Below are positions 10,321 through 21,084 of a DNA stretch of 64,000 bases, piece after piece. A program made the translations under genes and the position numbers. Location of the stretch: NCBI GenBank assembly GCA_034440615.1, contig JAOTOM010003828.1, forward strand, positions 126,031 to 190,030. The letters are read 5' to 3'. This DNA comes from Ashinkailepas kermadecensis (taxonomy: Eukaryota; Arthropoda; Thecostraca; Neolepadidae). How positions within the stretch are numbered: position 1 is the first letter of the stretch; each line of letters opens with the position of its first letter. The notes under the pieces are model-generated. The model was not told the origin of the DNA. It worked only from the letters and a program-made list of their open reading frames with translations, and searched no databases.

Positions 10321-11085
10321 GCAGACACAATGTCACTGCGCTACATCACGCCCCTCAAACCGCAACACAGCAGACACAATGTCACTGCGTCACCTCACGC
10401 CCCTCAAACTGCAACACAGCAGACACAATGTCAGTGCGCTACATCACGCCCCTCAAACCGCAACACAGCAGACACAATGTCACTGCGTCACCTCACGCCC
10501 CTCAAACTGCAACACAGCAGACACAATGTCACTCCGTCACCTCACGCCCCTCAAACTGCGACACAGCAGACACAATGTCACTGCGTCACCTCACGCCCCT
10601 CAAACTGCAACACAGCAGACACAATGTCACTGCGTCACCTCACGCCCCTCAAACTGCAACACAGCAGACACAATGTCACTCCGTCACCTCACGCCCCTCA
10701 AACTGCAACACAGCAGACACAATGTCACTGCGTCACCTCACGCCCCTCAAACCGCAACACAGCAGACACAATGTCACTGCGTCACCTCACGCCCCTCAAA
10801 CCGCAACACAGCAGACACAATGTCACTGCGTCACCTCACGCCCCTCAAACTGCAACACAGCAGACACAATGTCACTGAGTCACCTCACGCCCCTCAAACT
10901 GCAACACAGCAGACACAATGTCACTGCGTCACCTCACGCCCCTCAAACCGCAACACAGCAGACACAATGTCACAGTGGTGGCGGGTGCCGAGCGAGCGTT
11001 ACTGCGTCACCTCACGCCCCTCCAACTGCGACACAGCAGACACGACATCACAGTGGTGGTGGGGTCCCTCCAACTGCAACATGGC
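10321..11085. repeat. 49-bp derivative of the same minisatellite
   Basis: From about 10320 the unit loses a 17-bp block (the gtggtggcgg part) and the period drops to 49, with tgtcactgcg replacing it. The final copies near 10970-11070 regain the ggtggcgg block. Confidence 0.95.
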
Positions 11086-11551
11086 AGTGATCAATGGCTC
11101 GAGCAATAGGGTGTACCACTTCCTGAACACTGAACCAACAGCTCTCCCAAGGAACCAAAGACATCGAAGCTTGTTCATTGCATTTGAGGTACACATTATT
11201 TCTAAGATTGTATGTACATATGTATTATGATCATGCTCACCATAATGGAATGTGGTACACAAACATATCGTGGCATAATTCCAACTGAATGGATTGCCTA
11301 TGATGTGGTCTGTTATGTAATGGCATCTGTTGATGCTAAACCTTGCACCGCTAGCATGCCAGACGCTCAGCTGAACGACTAAGCTACCAACGCCCCAAAC
11401 AATCCTCGTCCATAGTCATTATGGCTGTATGGCAAAGTAGCTTAAATTCTGTTGGAAATAATTTCATTTGCGAAATACTGTGGGCAAAACTTTATCCTGA
11501 ACTGGTGCAGACCAATTGCAATAACTGAGCCTATGCTAAGATGAACATCCT
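11086..11551. other. Unique sequence, no gene seen
   Basis: AT-rich DNA between the minisatellite and a SINE. No supported coding stretch. Confidence 0.4.
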
Positions 11552-11714
11552 GTTGGTTGGTTATTGGTTTTACGATACGTCGACCGTTGAGTCATATAGC
11601 GTCGCCAATCTCTCACGCCGATTGGTCGCGGGCGAAGAGTTAGCGACAGGTGAGACTCGAACCCACAATCTTTCGATTGTGAGACGAGCATCTTACCCCT
11701 AGACCACTCGTCCC
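11552..11714 (-). mobile_element. tRNA-derived SINE with 10-bp target duplication
   Basis: Same family as the copy at 5466, reverse orientation. aagatgaaca at 11538-11547 and 11718-11727 flanks it, supporting retroposition. Confidence 0.9.
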
Positions 11715-12045
11715 CGTAAGATGAACACTCATGTGATGCAGAAATGCTGTCTGCCAACATACTGGCAGCATAATAAAAATGAGAACAAAAGTTGCTTGAA
11801 TGTTCATGCAGCCAACAAAAGTACTTTTTGAGCCAAAGATACCATATTAAAACGACACCAAACATGAGTTGGGATCAAAACCATGAGGTATTTTGAGACT
11901 ACTCACAATACTTTGGAAGTGCTACATTTTAGGAGTGCAGAGTAACATATTAATACATATATATGATATAATAAGTGATAATAGTAATACAGAATCAAAT
12001 GAAAGACACATCGGACCTGTGGATGCAGTTGTAAAAACTGCAGAA

Positions 12046-13046
12046 AACACATGTGGCCTGGACCATGACACAACTGTCACATGTGGCCTGGACCATGACA
12101 CAACTGTCACATGTGGCCTGGACCATGACACAACTCACATGTGGCCTGGACCATGACACAACTGTCACATGTGGCCTGGACCATGACACAACTGTCACAT
12201 GTGGCCTGGACCATGACACAACTCACATGTGGCCTGGACCATGACACAACTGTCACATGTGGCCTGGACCATGACACAACTCACATGTGGCCTGGACCAT
12301 GACACAACTCACATGTGGCCTGGACCATGACACAACTCACATGTGGCCTGGACCATGACACAACTCACATGTGGCCTGGACCATGACACACACTCACATG
12401 TGGCCTGGACCATGACACAACTGTCACATGTGGCCTGGACCATGACACAACTCACATGTGGCCTGGACCATGACACAACTCACATGTGGCCTGGACCATG
12501 ACACAACTCACATGTGGCCTGGACCATGACACAACTCACATGTGGCCTGGACCATGACACAACTCACATGTGGCCTGGACCATGACACAACTCACATGTG
12601 GCCTGGACCATGACACAACTCACATGTGGCCTGGACCATGACACAACTCACATGTGGCCTGGACCATGACACAACTGTCACATGTGGCCTGGACCATGAC
12701 ACAACTCACATGTGGCCTGGACCATGACACAACTCACATGTGGCCTGGACCATGACACAACTGTCACATGTGGCCTGGACCATGACACAACTCACATGTG
12801 GCCTGGACCATGACACAACTGTCACATGTGGCCTGGACCATGACACAACTCACATGTGGCCTGGACCATGATACAACTCACATGTGGCCTGGACCATGAC
12901 ACAACTCACATGTGGCCTGGACCATGACACAACTCACATGTGGCCTGGACCATGACACAACTCACATGTGGCCTGGACCATGACACAACTCACATGTGGC
13001 CTGGACAATGACACAACTCACATGTGGCCTGGACCATGACACAATT
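12046..13046. repeat. 28/30-bp minisatellite
   Basis: About 35 copies of a unit containing cacatgtggcctggaccatg. Two length variants, 28 bp and 30 bp (an added gt), alternate irregularly. Each unit has the palindrome cacatgtg. Confidence 0.95.
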
Positions 13047-13734
13047 TCTCATTCAAGGCATATTCTTACTTGGCAGGATTAATGGGAGCATATCTTAAAC
13101 ACAACAAAAACAGTACACTTCACACGTTTTTATTTGCACTGCAGTCACATGATTAACTCAAAATGTGTCAAATTTTTAAAGGAAATTTGGGGAAATAATA
13201 TCAATTAACACAAAGTTTGAGTTCCAAAGCACCTAGGTAACACTGTAACATCCAGGGAAAACTTAGAGCATGTGCCACTCCCTCCATGGTGATGTGGCAC
13301 CACTCTGGAAAATCCTGCCAGTCCAGGATGCTTAAGTGCTTCCCCTCTGCTCAATGGCTTTTCTGTCAATCATCCCTTGAACCTACACCCTAAATTAAAT
13401 TAATATCAAGACACTGGCTCAGATGGGTTGGATTTTTCTTAAGTTGTATTTTTTAAAGAAAAATTTGATTGAAATTGTTCCAATTTTTTCTTTGTTGTCT
13501 TAAAAGGGAGGTTAAGTTGGGTTAGGTTGTACTACATTTTGGTTTTAAACATTATTTTGGAATCTTGTAATACCTAACTCTAAGGCAATGTTTTGGGGTA
13601 ATTCTGCTTGCCCACTGAAAAGTAAGCAGTTGCAGAGGAAATTGGTGGTCACATCATCTTAATCACATTAACAAAGTTTGCATTGGAAAACAGTCCAAGA
13701 ATTCATAATAAAATACATTTAAGCACAAATTTAC
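13047..13734. other. AT-rich; one copy of a dispersed repeat
   Basis: The stretch near 13500-13700 (ggttaggttgt, then a tail with gcagaggaaatt) matches the repeat family found several times at 33.1-37.3 kb. No gene seen. Confidence 0.5.
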
Positions 13735-13795
13735 CCTCCAGACAAGTGCCCCTTGCCTTGCATATAAATTGGTAGACACCCATGCAAAGTAGTAC
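13735..13795 (-). CDS. Candidate exon of an unidentified minus-strand gene
   Basis: It runs from a strong acceptor (ttgctgattttgcag) to a donor (GGAGG-GTAAAT), 20 codons plus one base, containing CMGVYQFICKARGTCLE. Phase 0 in fits the neighbouring candidate exon at 13934-13853, which ends at a full codon 57 nt upstream; 57 nt is a plausible short arthropod intron. There is no family match. Confidence 0.4.
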
Positions 13796-13852
13796 CTGCA
13801 AAATCAGCAAGTTGATTCCAGTTATAAAGGCATTCAATATTATAAAACTCAC

Positions 13853-13934
13853 ATTGGCATTGTAATCTTTGGAAGAACATGTCATTTCCATGCAGCACTG
13901 GAGATATCTCACAAAGTCAGGGGGGATCCAAGTC
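13853..13934 (-). CDS. Candidate exon of the same minus-strand gene
   Basis: It begins after ttgaaaataag and ends GCCAAT before a consensus GTGAGT donor. One base plus 27 codons encode TWIPPDFVRYLQCCMEMTC and a short tail. It is entered in phase 2 and left in phase 0. The acceptor lacks a good pyrimidine tract. Cysteine-rich; function unknown. Confidence 0.4.
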
Positions 13935-14345
13935 CTTATTTTCAAGATATTGATATACCTACTTTCAGTTTGAACAGGGAAAATGACAAATCAACATTAG
14001 CAAAGTATCAAACCAGGGGGTCCAGACCCCAGACACACACAGGATCTCCAGCCATGTTCCCATGTCATCCACCATGCAATGCACATTCACATTGGTTGAG
14101 TGGCAACAGGCACCAGTGGATCTAGGGAGACACTGGTGGAGCTTGGGGGCCATGGAGGAAATGCCCCTCATAAGGATGATTTCTTCCAGAACCCCTGCAC
14201 CACATGGCAATTTCTGAAAAATCTAGACATTTGATTTATAAACATTATATGAAGTAGGCCCACACAATTTTAGCTATTTGAAGCTGAAAATCTGAAGAGG
14301 TTTTGAAATTGGAATATTTTTTTAATGCCCTCAGCCAAAACATAC

Positions 14346-14391
14346 TTTTTATGCTGGCCGTAACGAGCGCATGGTCGGTCAATACTACTGA
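14346..14391 (-). CDS. Candidate short minus-strand exon
   Basis: The sequence between a gcatgctgtcattacag acceptor and a GTATGT donor encodes SVVLTDHALVTASIK plus one base. The splice signals are good but the exon is only 46 nt. Its phase (out 1) does not join directly to the exon at 13934 (in 2), so either another exon intervenes or this is chance. Confidence 0.3.
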
Positions 14392-15280
14392 CTGTAATGA
14401 CAGCATGCAGTCTGTACCACAGTATGTAGCAAGCATACATACAAACTGTCTCTACCCACCATTTGGCAGAGGAACATGCATACTTTCTATATGTATGGCA
14501 GTGCCAGCTGAGGTGGAGTGGAGGCCAATTGTGACCTCATTTGACCCTGAAGACATTGACCTATGGTCATGAAATGTATACTGCTGCAAGTTCACCACAG
14601 CTGTAATCCTCCAAATTGTGTGCTTCTAGTTTCAGTAGTTTCAGAGATCTTAGGGGACCAGAACCCCCTCCCCCCCTGAGCATTATGTGAAAGGCATGTT
14701 GACCAGGGATCTTCTGCACTTCCTATGGTAGCTCTGCTTGCACTAGAAATGCAACAGAATGTGGTGCATACAGAATCAGGCTGTTGAAATAAACAACTGG
14801 ATATGGATACAATGTTTGCATGGCATCACAAACCCTTGCTGTGAGGTAGGTGTATGACCACTTTGATTTGAGGATACTAAATGTTGAATGCTGGCAGAAA
14901 GTGAGAGGTTTTACTGCAGGGCAGTGTGGAGCTATCATGGAGCCATCTCCTGGGCTCCAGTTCATCAGTATCCCTTTCAATTGATTCTGGGACAGGGGCA
15001 GATCCAAGGGGCACTGGGGGCATGTGTCCCCCATGTCCCCTCAGGTTTTTGTCAGAGTTGCACATTGAAAGAAGTCTTACCTTCAGTGTGCTAGAATGCC
15101 CCACCCTCAATTTTTGTTCAGCCAGAAGCACTTCCAGAGACAAAGTTCCATGATGACAATTCCAGATGGTCCAATTGGACATTAATTGCATGAGTAGATT
15201 ATGCTAGGTGCATGAGTAGGCTTTCATTGAGTACCTATTTCCCCTCCTTACTTTCATAGATAAATATTAGTACATCAAGC

Positions 15281-15616
15281 GGTAATCTTTACCTTTCGGC
15301 TGACACATACTGCCAAGGTTAGTGCTTTGTAGAGGTGTACAGTGGGGAACAGTGACGTCACAGAAGTCAGGGAACTGACGTTACAGAAGTCGGGTGTCAG
15401 TAAAGATTGCCACCTAACCTAGACTAAGATAATGTAGCATAATATACAAAATGTATCATAGCATAATATAATCTAACCTAACCTAACCGGAAAAACAGAA
15501 TCCTCTGAAGCCAATTTTTTGGCCATGACGTCATGAAATATATGCGACAATGTATAGGCACCTCTTTACAAATCACTAACCTTGGCAGTATGTGTCGGCC
15601 AAAAGGTAAAGATTAC
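15281..15616. mobile_element. MITE with inverted ends and 8-bp flanking duplication
   Basis: The ends are inverted copies over about 70 bp (GGTAATCTTTACC at the left, GGTAAAGATTACC at the right). The flanks catcaagc (15273-15280) and catcaaac (15617-15624) agree at 7 of 8 positions. An 8-bp duplication is typical of hAT-superfamily insertion. The interior is AT-rich and non-coding with CTAACCTAACC motifs. A rearranged relative lies at 54195-54375. Confidence 0.75.
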
Positions 15617-15711
15617 CCATCAAACAATGTATATCAATATGATAGTGTAAAATGATCCAAAGTGCAACATTAACCAACAGCCCTGACCATTAACAACTGT
15701 GTGATCGGGTG

Positions 15712-15786
15712 AAGCTGCACCAGGATTTGAACCTGCCACCAACTGCACAGGAAGCTGGCACCTTAACCAACTGTGCCAATCACTGA
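15712..15786 (-). mobile_element. tRNA-like SINE head or tRNA pseudogene
   Basis: The minus strand reads ggcacagttggttaagg (A-box region) and ggttcaaatcctggtg (B-box region) at tRNA spacing. The acceptor stem does not pair well, so this is a retroposed relative rather than a working tRNA gene. Confidence 0.55.
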
Positions 15787-15864
15787 TGCGGCATTGACCT
15801 GCATGTGCAATGTAGAGCATTCTGACTGGAGATATCTTTATTGCCTCTCTGATCTCTGACAAAG

Positions 15865-16145
15865 TGGAGGATGCTTGTTACATACCACCTACTTTTGAAT
15901 GCATGAAGTACACAAAATTGCAGGCTCCATGCTTCTGGACTAGGCACACACATTCATTCCAAGATGTCCAGTTATTTATGGTAAGTATTTGCTACCGTTT
16001 GGTAAACAGTGGTCAGTTCAATTCATGGCAACAGCCTACACCATCTAGGCATTCAATGCGTACCCGTAAGAGTCGTATGGATTCCTCGAACCCCTTCCAA
16101 GGGCATTGCTTGTTGACAATGACTGAGTGGGCACATCATGTTCCT
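15865..16145 (+). CDS. Candidate plus-strand exon(s)
   Basis: A continuous open frame begins after a pyrimidine-rich acceptor (ctctctgatctctgacaaag). It encodes EDACYIPPTFECMKYTKLQA, then FWTRHTHSFQDVQLFM, where a consensus GTAAGT donor occurs at 15981, and continues open to a GTAAGA donor after 16145. The first donor with a later acceptor would make an intron of about 36 nt, which is too short, so one long exon is as likely. It overlaps the space of a minus-strand candidate gene, which weakens both calls. Confidence 0.35.
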
Positions 16146-16184
16146 GTAAGAAAAATACAGATTTAATCAGGCTATTCCACTTAC

Positions 16185-16303
16185 TTGCGCGCCACTCAAA
16201 TTTTAGTGGCCGCAATTTGGCACTGGACGAGCATTCGTCCCTCCAAAAGCATACCAAGTGACAACAGTCGGCTTTACCCCAAACCCACGTGCGCCACATC
16301 CAC
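16185..16303 (-). CDS. Candidate minus-strand exon, Trp/Cys-rich
   Basis: A strong acceptor (cagaattttattttctatag) and a GTAAGT donor bound one base plus 39 codons plus one base. The residues include RTWVWGKADCCHLVCFWRDE and KLRPLKFEWRA. Only one frame is open. It may belong with the exons at 14391 and 13934, but intermediate exons would be needed. No family recognised. Confidence 0.4.
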
Positions 16304-17343
16304 CTATAGAAAATAAAATTCTGAACGTTTTGCGTCCGAGGTACCGAATTCGTCACAATCGCGTCTTGTTAGATGTCAAAGTACGAGCATACCGCAACTA
16401 AAATAGCTACCAGTACCTCACCTCATAACTGCATGTGTCCAGTTTTCCAATCATAACAGTGGAGCCATCACGAACTTTGGTTGGGAAAGATATTATTTTT
16501 AGATGTATTTATTCCATGCAACAGCAACGCCATAGGCACAATGCTAAATTCACGAAGCTTCCAGTGGCTCCGTGCCATAGGTGGAGATCTCGGGTGGGTC
16601 GGGGGAGGGGTGGGAATCTGGGTTTCCTGGGTGCGGCACCCTTCTAATGTTAATTTGTCATTTTCTCTATTCAATCTGGAAATACGTCGTGCAAATAAAG
16701 AGTTGGACCCCCTGCTTTGGTGATTGATCTCCAGCTTTGTTCAGTGCTCACCTCTTTTTTTCTCTTTTTCTTTTTTTTCTTCTTTTTTTCCAATCTTTAG
16801 CAGAGGCAAAATGCCATCCGCTAGAGATATGCTACGTTAAAGAAAGAGTTCATTTAATCCGGCTTATGTAGCATCCGGTTATATCAAATAAGAAAGACAG
16901 GAAAGATGAGTCGCCAGCAAGCAAGAGACGTGGCGTAAGGGCCGATACGTACATACACAGGTGAAAAATACACATATATACATACATACACGACACTTAG
17001 AAGAACACTTGGAGGGTGGCCAGCATCGTAACCTTCGGAGAGGCTCCACTGCCCACCTGCGACCTGAAAAGCGAAGCGGAGGCCCGACGCCCAGGGCAAG
17101 TCTTGGGCGTCGGGTCCGACCTTGTATGTGTAGGTGAGTGTTTGAGTTTAAGCTTGGAAAAACCTGTAAAAGGTGAAAAAAAAAAAAAAAAACAAGTAGC
17201 TTGGAAAACCCGTAGGTAAAAAGCCAAGCACAAATTATATGGAGAACCGTCCGTTATAGCCAAATTGGATCGGTCTCTGCCTACCTAGTGCGATATAACT
17301 TATATGTATGTGTTTGCGACGACGGAGTTGATGGTGTTTAACT

Positions 17344-20300
17344 TCAAATTACTTCCTCAAGTTTGGTACTGTGCAAGAATGTAAATAGTAGCTCCAGGAG
17401 CTCCGGGTGTTTGTCACCGAGGAGGCTTGGCAGTGAAAGTGGAATCTGATGTTGGGCAATGTAGGAAAGAACAGGGCGACGTAGTAATTGGTAGGCAGGG
17501 CAGATAAGTAAGAAATGTTCGACAGAGTTATGCACATCACATGTTTGGCAAGTCGGAGCGCGGCGACGTTGGCTGAAGAGGAAATCATGTGTGAGTTTGG
17601 TGTGCCCGAGTCGGAGTCGAGCAATGCGGATCCCATGTAAGCGTGTGTGCTGTCGGGAAGAGGACCATTTGGCGAGAAGAAGTTTAATGTGGTGTAAATG
17701 TGTAGTGTTGTGATTCCAGCATGCCTGGATATATGTGTTAAAATAATTGGTTGGTGAGGGACAAAAGGTCACATGGGGAACTGGGAGGTTGGGGGCGGGT
17801 GGGAGGTCGATGGCTCGACGAGCGACCTCATCCGCCCGCTCGTTGCCCGGAATCCCCATGTGGCCAGGGACCCAGAGCAGTGTGAGTTGAAGGTGAGCAT
17901 GATGCGTGTGATAGAGTTGACGGATGGCGTGGAGTGTGGGGTGTGTAGTGTTGTGTATGGCTGCGAGAGCATCGATGGATGAACGTGAGTCAGTGCAGAT
18001 GATTGTTGGTGTGATGATGTGGTGTTGAACAATGTGGCTTAGACAGGCGAAGATAGCGACTAACTCCGAAGTGTAGACAGAGTGGTGTGGTGTTAATTTT
18101 ATTTGGCCAAAGTTGGGACCACCACACCAGGCAGCTCCCGTACCGTCTGTGGTACGGGAGCCATCCGTGTAGAAGTATGTGAGATGGGGGTGGGCTCCTT
18201 AATATTCGAAAAATGTCTGTTGGGTTTCGAGGGGGGAAAGTAATTTTTTGTTTTGGTGAAAGAGATATTCCAGATTGTGGTGATGCACGTGCCAAAACGG
18301 GAGAAGGGGGGCAATTTGTCGGGGATTACATTGGGGAATTTGAGTGCGAATGTGATGACATGGTCCAAATGTATGGCAGTATTGTATTTGTTCCTATCAT
18401 ATGAGCGTCGAACAGGACGATTAGAGAGTGCGAGGGTAGCACGGCGGCTGTGCTGTGTTGTGGTCCGAAAGTCGTATCTGACTAGTTGGAGTGTTCTGCG
18501 GTGTTGTAAGCTGGGCAGGTGGGCCTCAGCCCGGACACTAGTGATGTGCGTGGTGCGGTGTGCTCCGGTGATGAGGCGAAGTGCGTTATTCTGTATGCGT
18601 TCAAGTGTTGTGATGTGTGAAGGAGATATATGATCGAAGATAAACGCATTGTATTCCAGGATTGAGCGAATCAGAGTAATGTACATTGTGTTGAGTGTAG
18701 CCCTGTCTGCACCCCAGTCGCGACCGGAGATGCAGCGCAGGAGATTGAGACGTTTTGCGCAACGCTGTTTTAGATAAGCAATATGGGGGCCAAACAAAGA
18801 CTTTTGTCTAGAACGATGCCAAGATAGGTGAAGGTGGTTTGGTGAGGGATAATTTGGTCGCGGTAACGGAGTGGTGTAAGAGGTGGGATGTACGAGGTGA
18901 GCCGGGAGAAAAGCATGGTGACGGATTTGGTGGGGGAGATTTGCAGTCCCCCAAAGGGAGCACCAGGAATCAATTTGGTCCATAGCGCGCTGCATTAAAT
19001 AATTTGCATTGTCTGCCGATGGGTGCGTGCACCATATAGCCAAATCATCGGCAAAAATGGAGTATTTTAGACAAGGGACTATATGATGGAGGTCAGCGAG
19101 TGCATCGTTGATCATGATAAGAAAGAGGGTGGGGGATAACACGCTGCCTTGTGGGACGCCTTGATCTAATTTTTGGGACCGAGAATGGATATTGCCGCAG
19201 CGGACGGTGAATGTTCTATTAGCGAGAAAGTTGGTGATCAATTTTGCCATTCTGCCTCTGATGCCAATACGATGTAATTTGATTAGGAGGGCCGAACTGT
19301 GTACTTTATTGAATGCGGACTTTAGGTCGAGAAAGAGTGCCACGGTTTCATGTTTTTTTTTCTCATGAAACCGCGCTGTATCGAGTCAACTAATAGAATG
19401 AGATTGTCAGTGGTGCTATGTCTGGGTCGAAAGTCGCTTTGAAAGGGGGAGAGAATTTCGTTGTTTTCGAGGTGGACTCTGATTCGTCCATTGACCATGC
19501 GCTCAAAGAGTTTAGAGGCACAACTAGTGAGAGAGATAGGTCGATAGCTAGAGGGAAGGTCGCGAGGTTTGCGAGGTTTAGCGATAGGAATGATAGTGCT
19601 AGTAGACCAGGAAAGGGGGAAGGTGCCGTCAGTCCATAGTTGATCTAGTGCCGAAAGGAGGTTGTCTTTTCCGGAGTCGGATAGATTTTGGAAGAAGGGG
19701 TATGCCAATTGGTCAGGGCCAGCTGCAGTGTTGGTTACTTTGGAAAGGGATAAATTTAGTTAATAGAGAGTAAAGGGGGCATTGTATGGTTCAGTGTTGT
19801 CCGAGGTAAACTTGCAGGTGTCGAGAGTGGTTTGTAGGAAGTCGATTGTTTGTTGTGAGTATTGTGTGTTTGAGGATATGTCTGCATAATAGGTAGCAAA
19901 ATGTTCCGCGACGTCCAAGGGTTCTGTGATGCTGCGTTGGTTAATTGTCAGTTGTGGGAATCCGCGGTGTGGGGATCTGCCATTTGCGAAAGAGCGAATT
20001 TTGGTCCAAATTTGGCCGATGGGGGTAAACCGGTTGAATGAGTTTGAATAGAGTTGCCAGCTGCGTTTTTTGGCCGTAAGGATAATCTGCTGACAACGTT
20101 TTTAGCCTCGCGGGCTTCTAACATGTTTTGGGTGGTGAGATTTGTGCGAAATTTTCGCTCAGCCCGCCGCCGCCGAGCGACGGCGTGTTGACATTCGTCG
20201 TTCCACCACGGCACGTGGTGACGGCCGGGGGAGCGACGAGTGTGGGGGACATGATTTTCTGCCGCGAGTAACATGGTGTCAAGAAAAGCTGATATTGGGG

Positions 20301-21084
20301 GTGTGAATGAGGGGGGAAGACAGTGTCAATTTCCTGGGAGAAAGATGCCATTTCGCCTTGCGAACATTCCAGCGGGGGACAAATGAGTAATCTCTAGCCT
20401 GGGCTGAGCGTTCAAGCATAATATGAATAGGGAAGTGATCGCTAAAGAGGGGGTCGGGTTGTACATGCCAAGAAAAGAGGGGTGAGATGGAGGCCGAGGC
20501 CAAAGATAGGTCAATGGCAGATGGACGGAACGGGGCAATGTCTGTGTTGTGTGTGGGTGTTTGGTCATTTAAAAAGACCATGTTGTGGGTGTTCAGGAGT
20601 GTTTCGATGTGGTGTCCGCGAGGTGATGTGGTGTGACAGCCCCATGCCTGGTGGTGGGCATTAAAGTCACCCAGCACTAGACAGGGGTGAGGAAGGAGAC
20701 CGAAGAGGTCGGTCACAGAAGATAAGGGTTGTGTAAGAGAAGGTGGGAGATAGAGATAGAGAGTATAGTGAGCTCTAGTTGTGCAATTTTGACAGAAACA
20801 GCAATAAAATTTAGGTTATTAACAATGTTGATCTGACGATGAAGGAGGGTGTCTGAGATAAATAAGGCGACCCCGCCGCCGCGGGATGTAGAATTTCTAT
20901 TGTCGGTATAGAGGGAATAACCAAAGATATTAAAATTATACGGGTCATTGTCGCGCCATCGGGTCTCCTGAACGGCGGCAATCAATGGTTTATTTCTGAT
21001 GATATATTCCTTGAATTCTGCCCAATGGGATATGAGGGACCTCGTATTCCATTGGAGCAAGAATTCAGTGATGGGTGTCTGCAT
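17344..21084 (-). pseudogene. LINE ORF2: AP endonuclease, reverse transcriptase, RNase H, frameshifted
   Basis: The frame opens at 21084 with the endonuclease (LLQWNTRSLISHW, AAVQETRW), continues after a frame change near 20750 (LVLGDFNAHH, SAIDLSLA, LFSDHFPI), then reverse transcriptase from about 19700 (SYRPISLTS; LDLKSAF, GVPQGSVLSP, FADDL near 19045), and RNase H near 18160-17800. All four RNase H acids are visible (YTDGS, SEL, TDS, ERADE). Further frame changes lie near 20280, 19340, 18960 and 18780. The polymerase FADD is intact, so decay is recent and mainly by indels. ORF2 would nick target DNA and copy the element RNA. Confidence 0.85.

Noticed and set aside
9253..11230. Three overlapping open frames of 541-589 codons on the plus strand
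   Set aside because: They are translations of the 66/49-bp minisatellite in three registers; none has non-repeat coding content or splice support.
2545..13046. CRISPR array
   Set aside because: Repeats are contiguous tandem units without unique spacers, in an evidently eukaryotic genome.
16740..16800. Pyrimidine tract as a splice acceptor region
   Set aside because: It is the complement of the A-rich tail of the minus-strand LINE.
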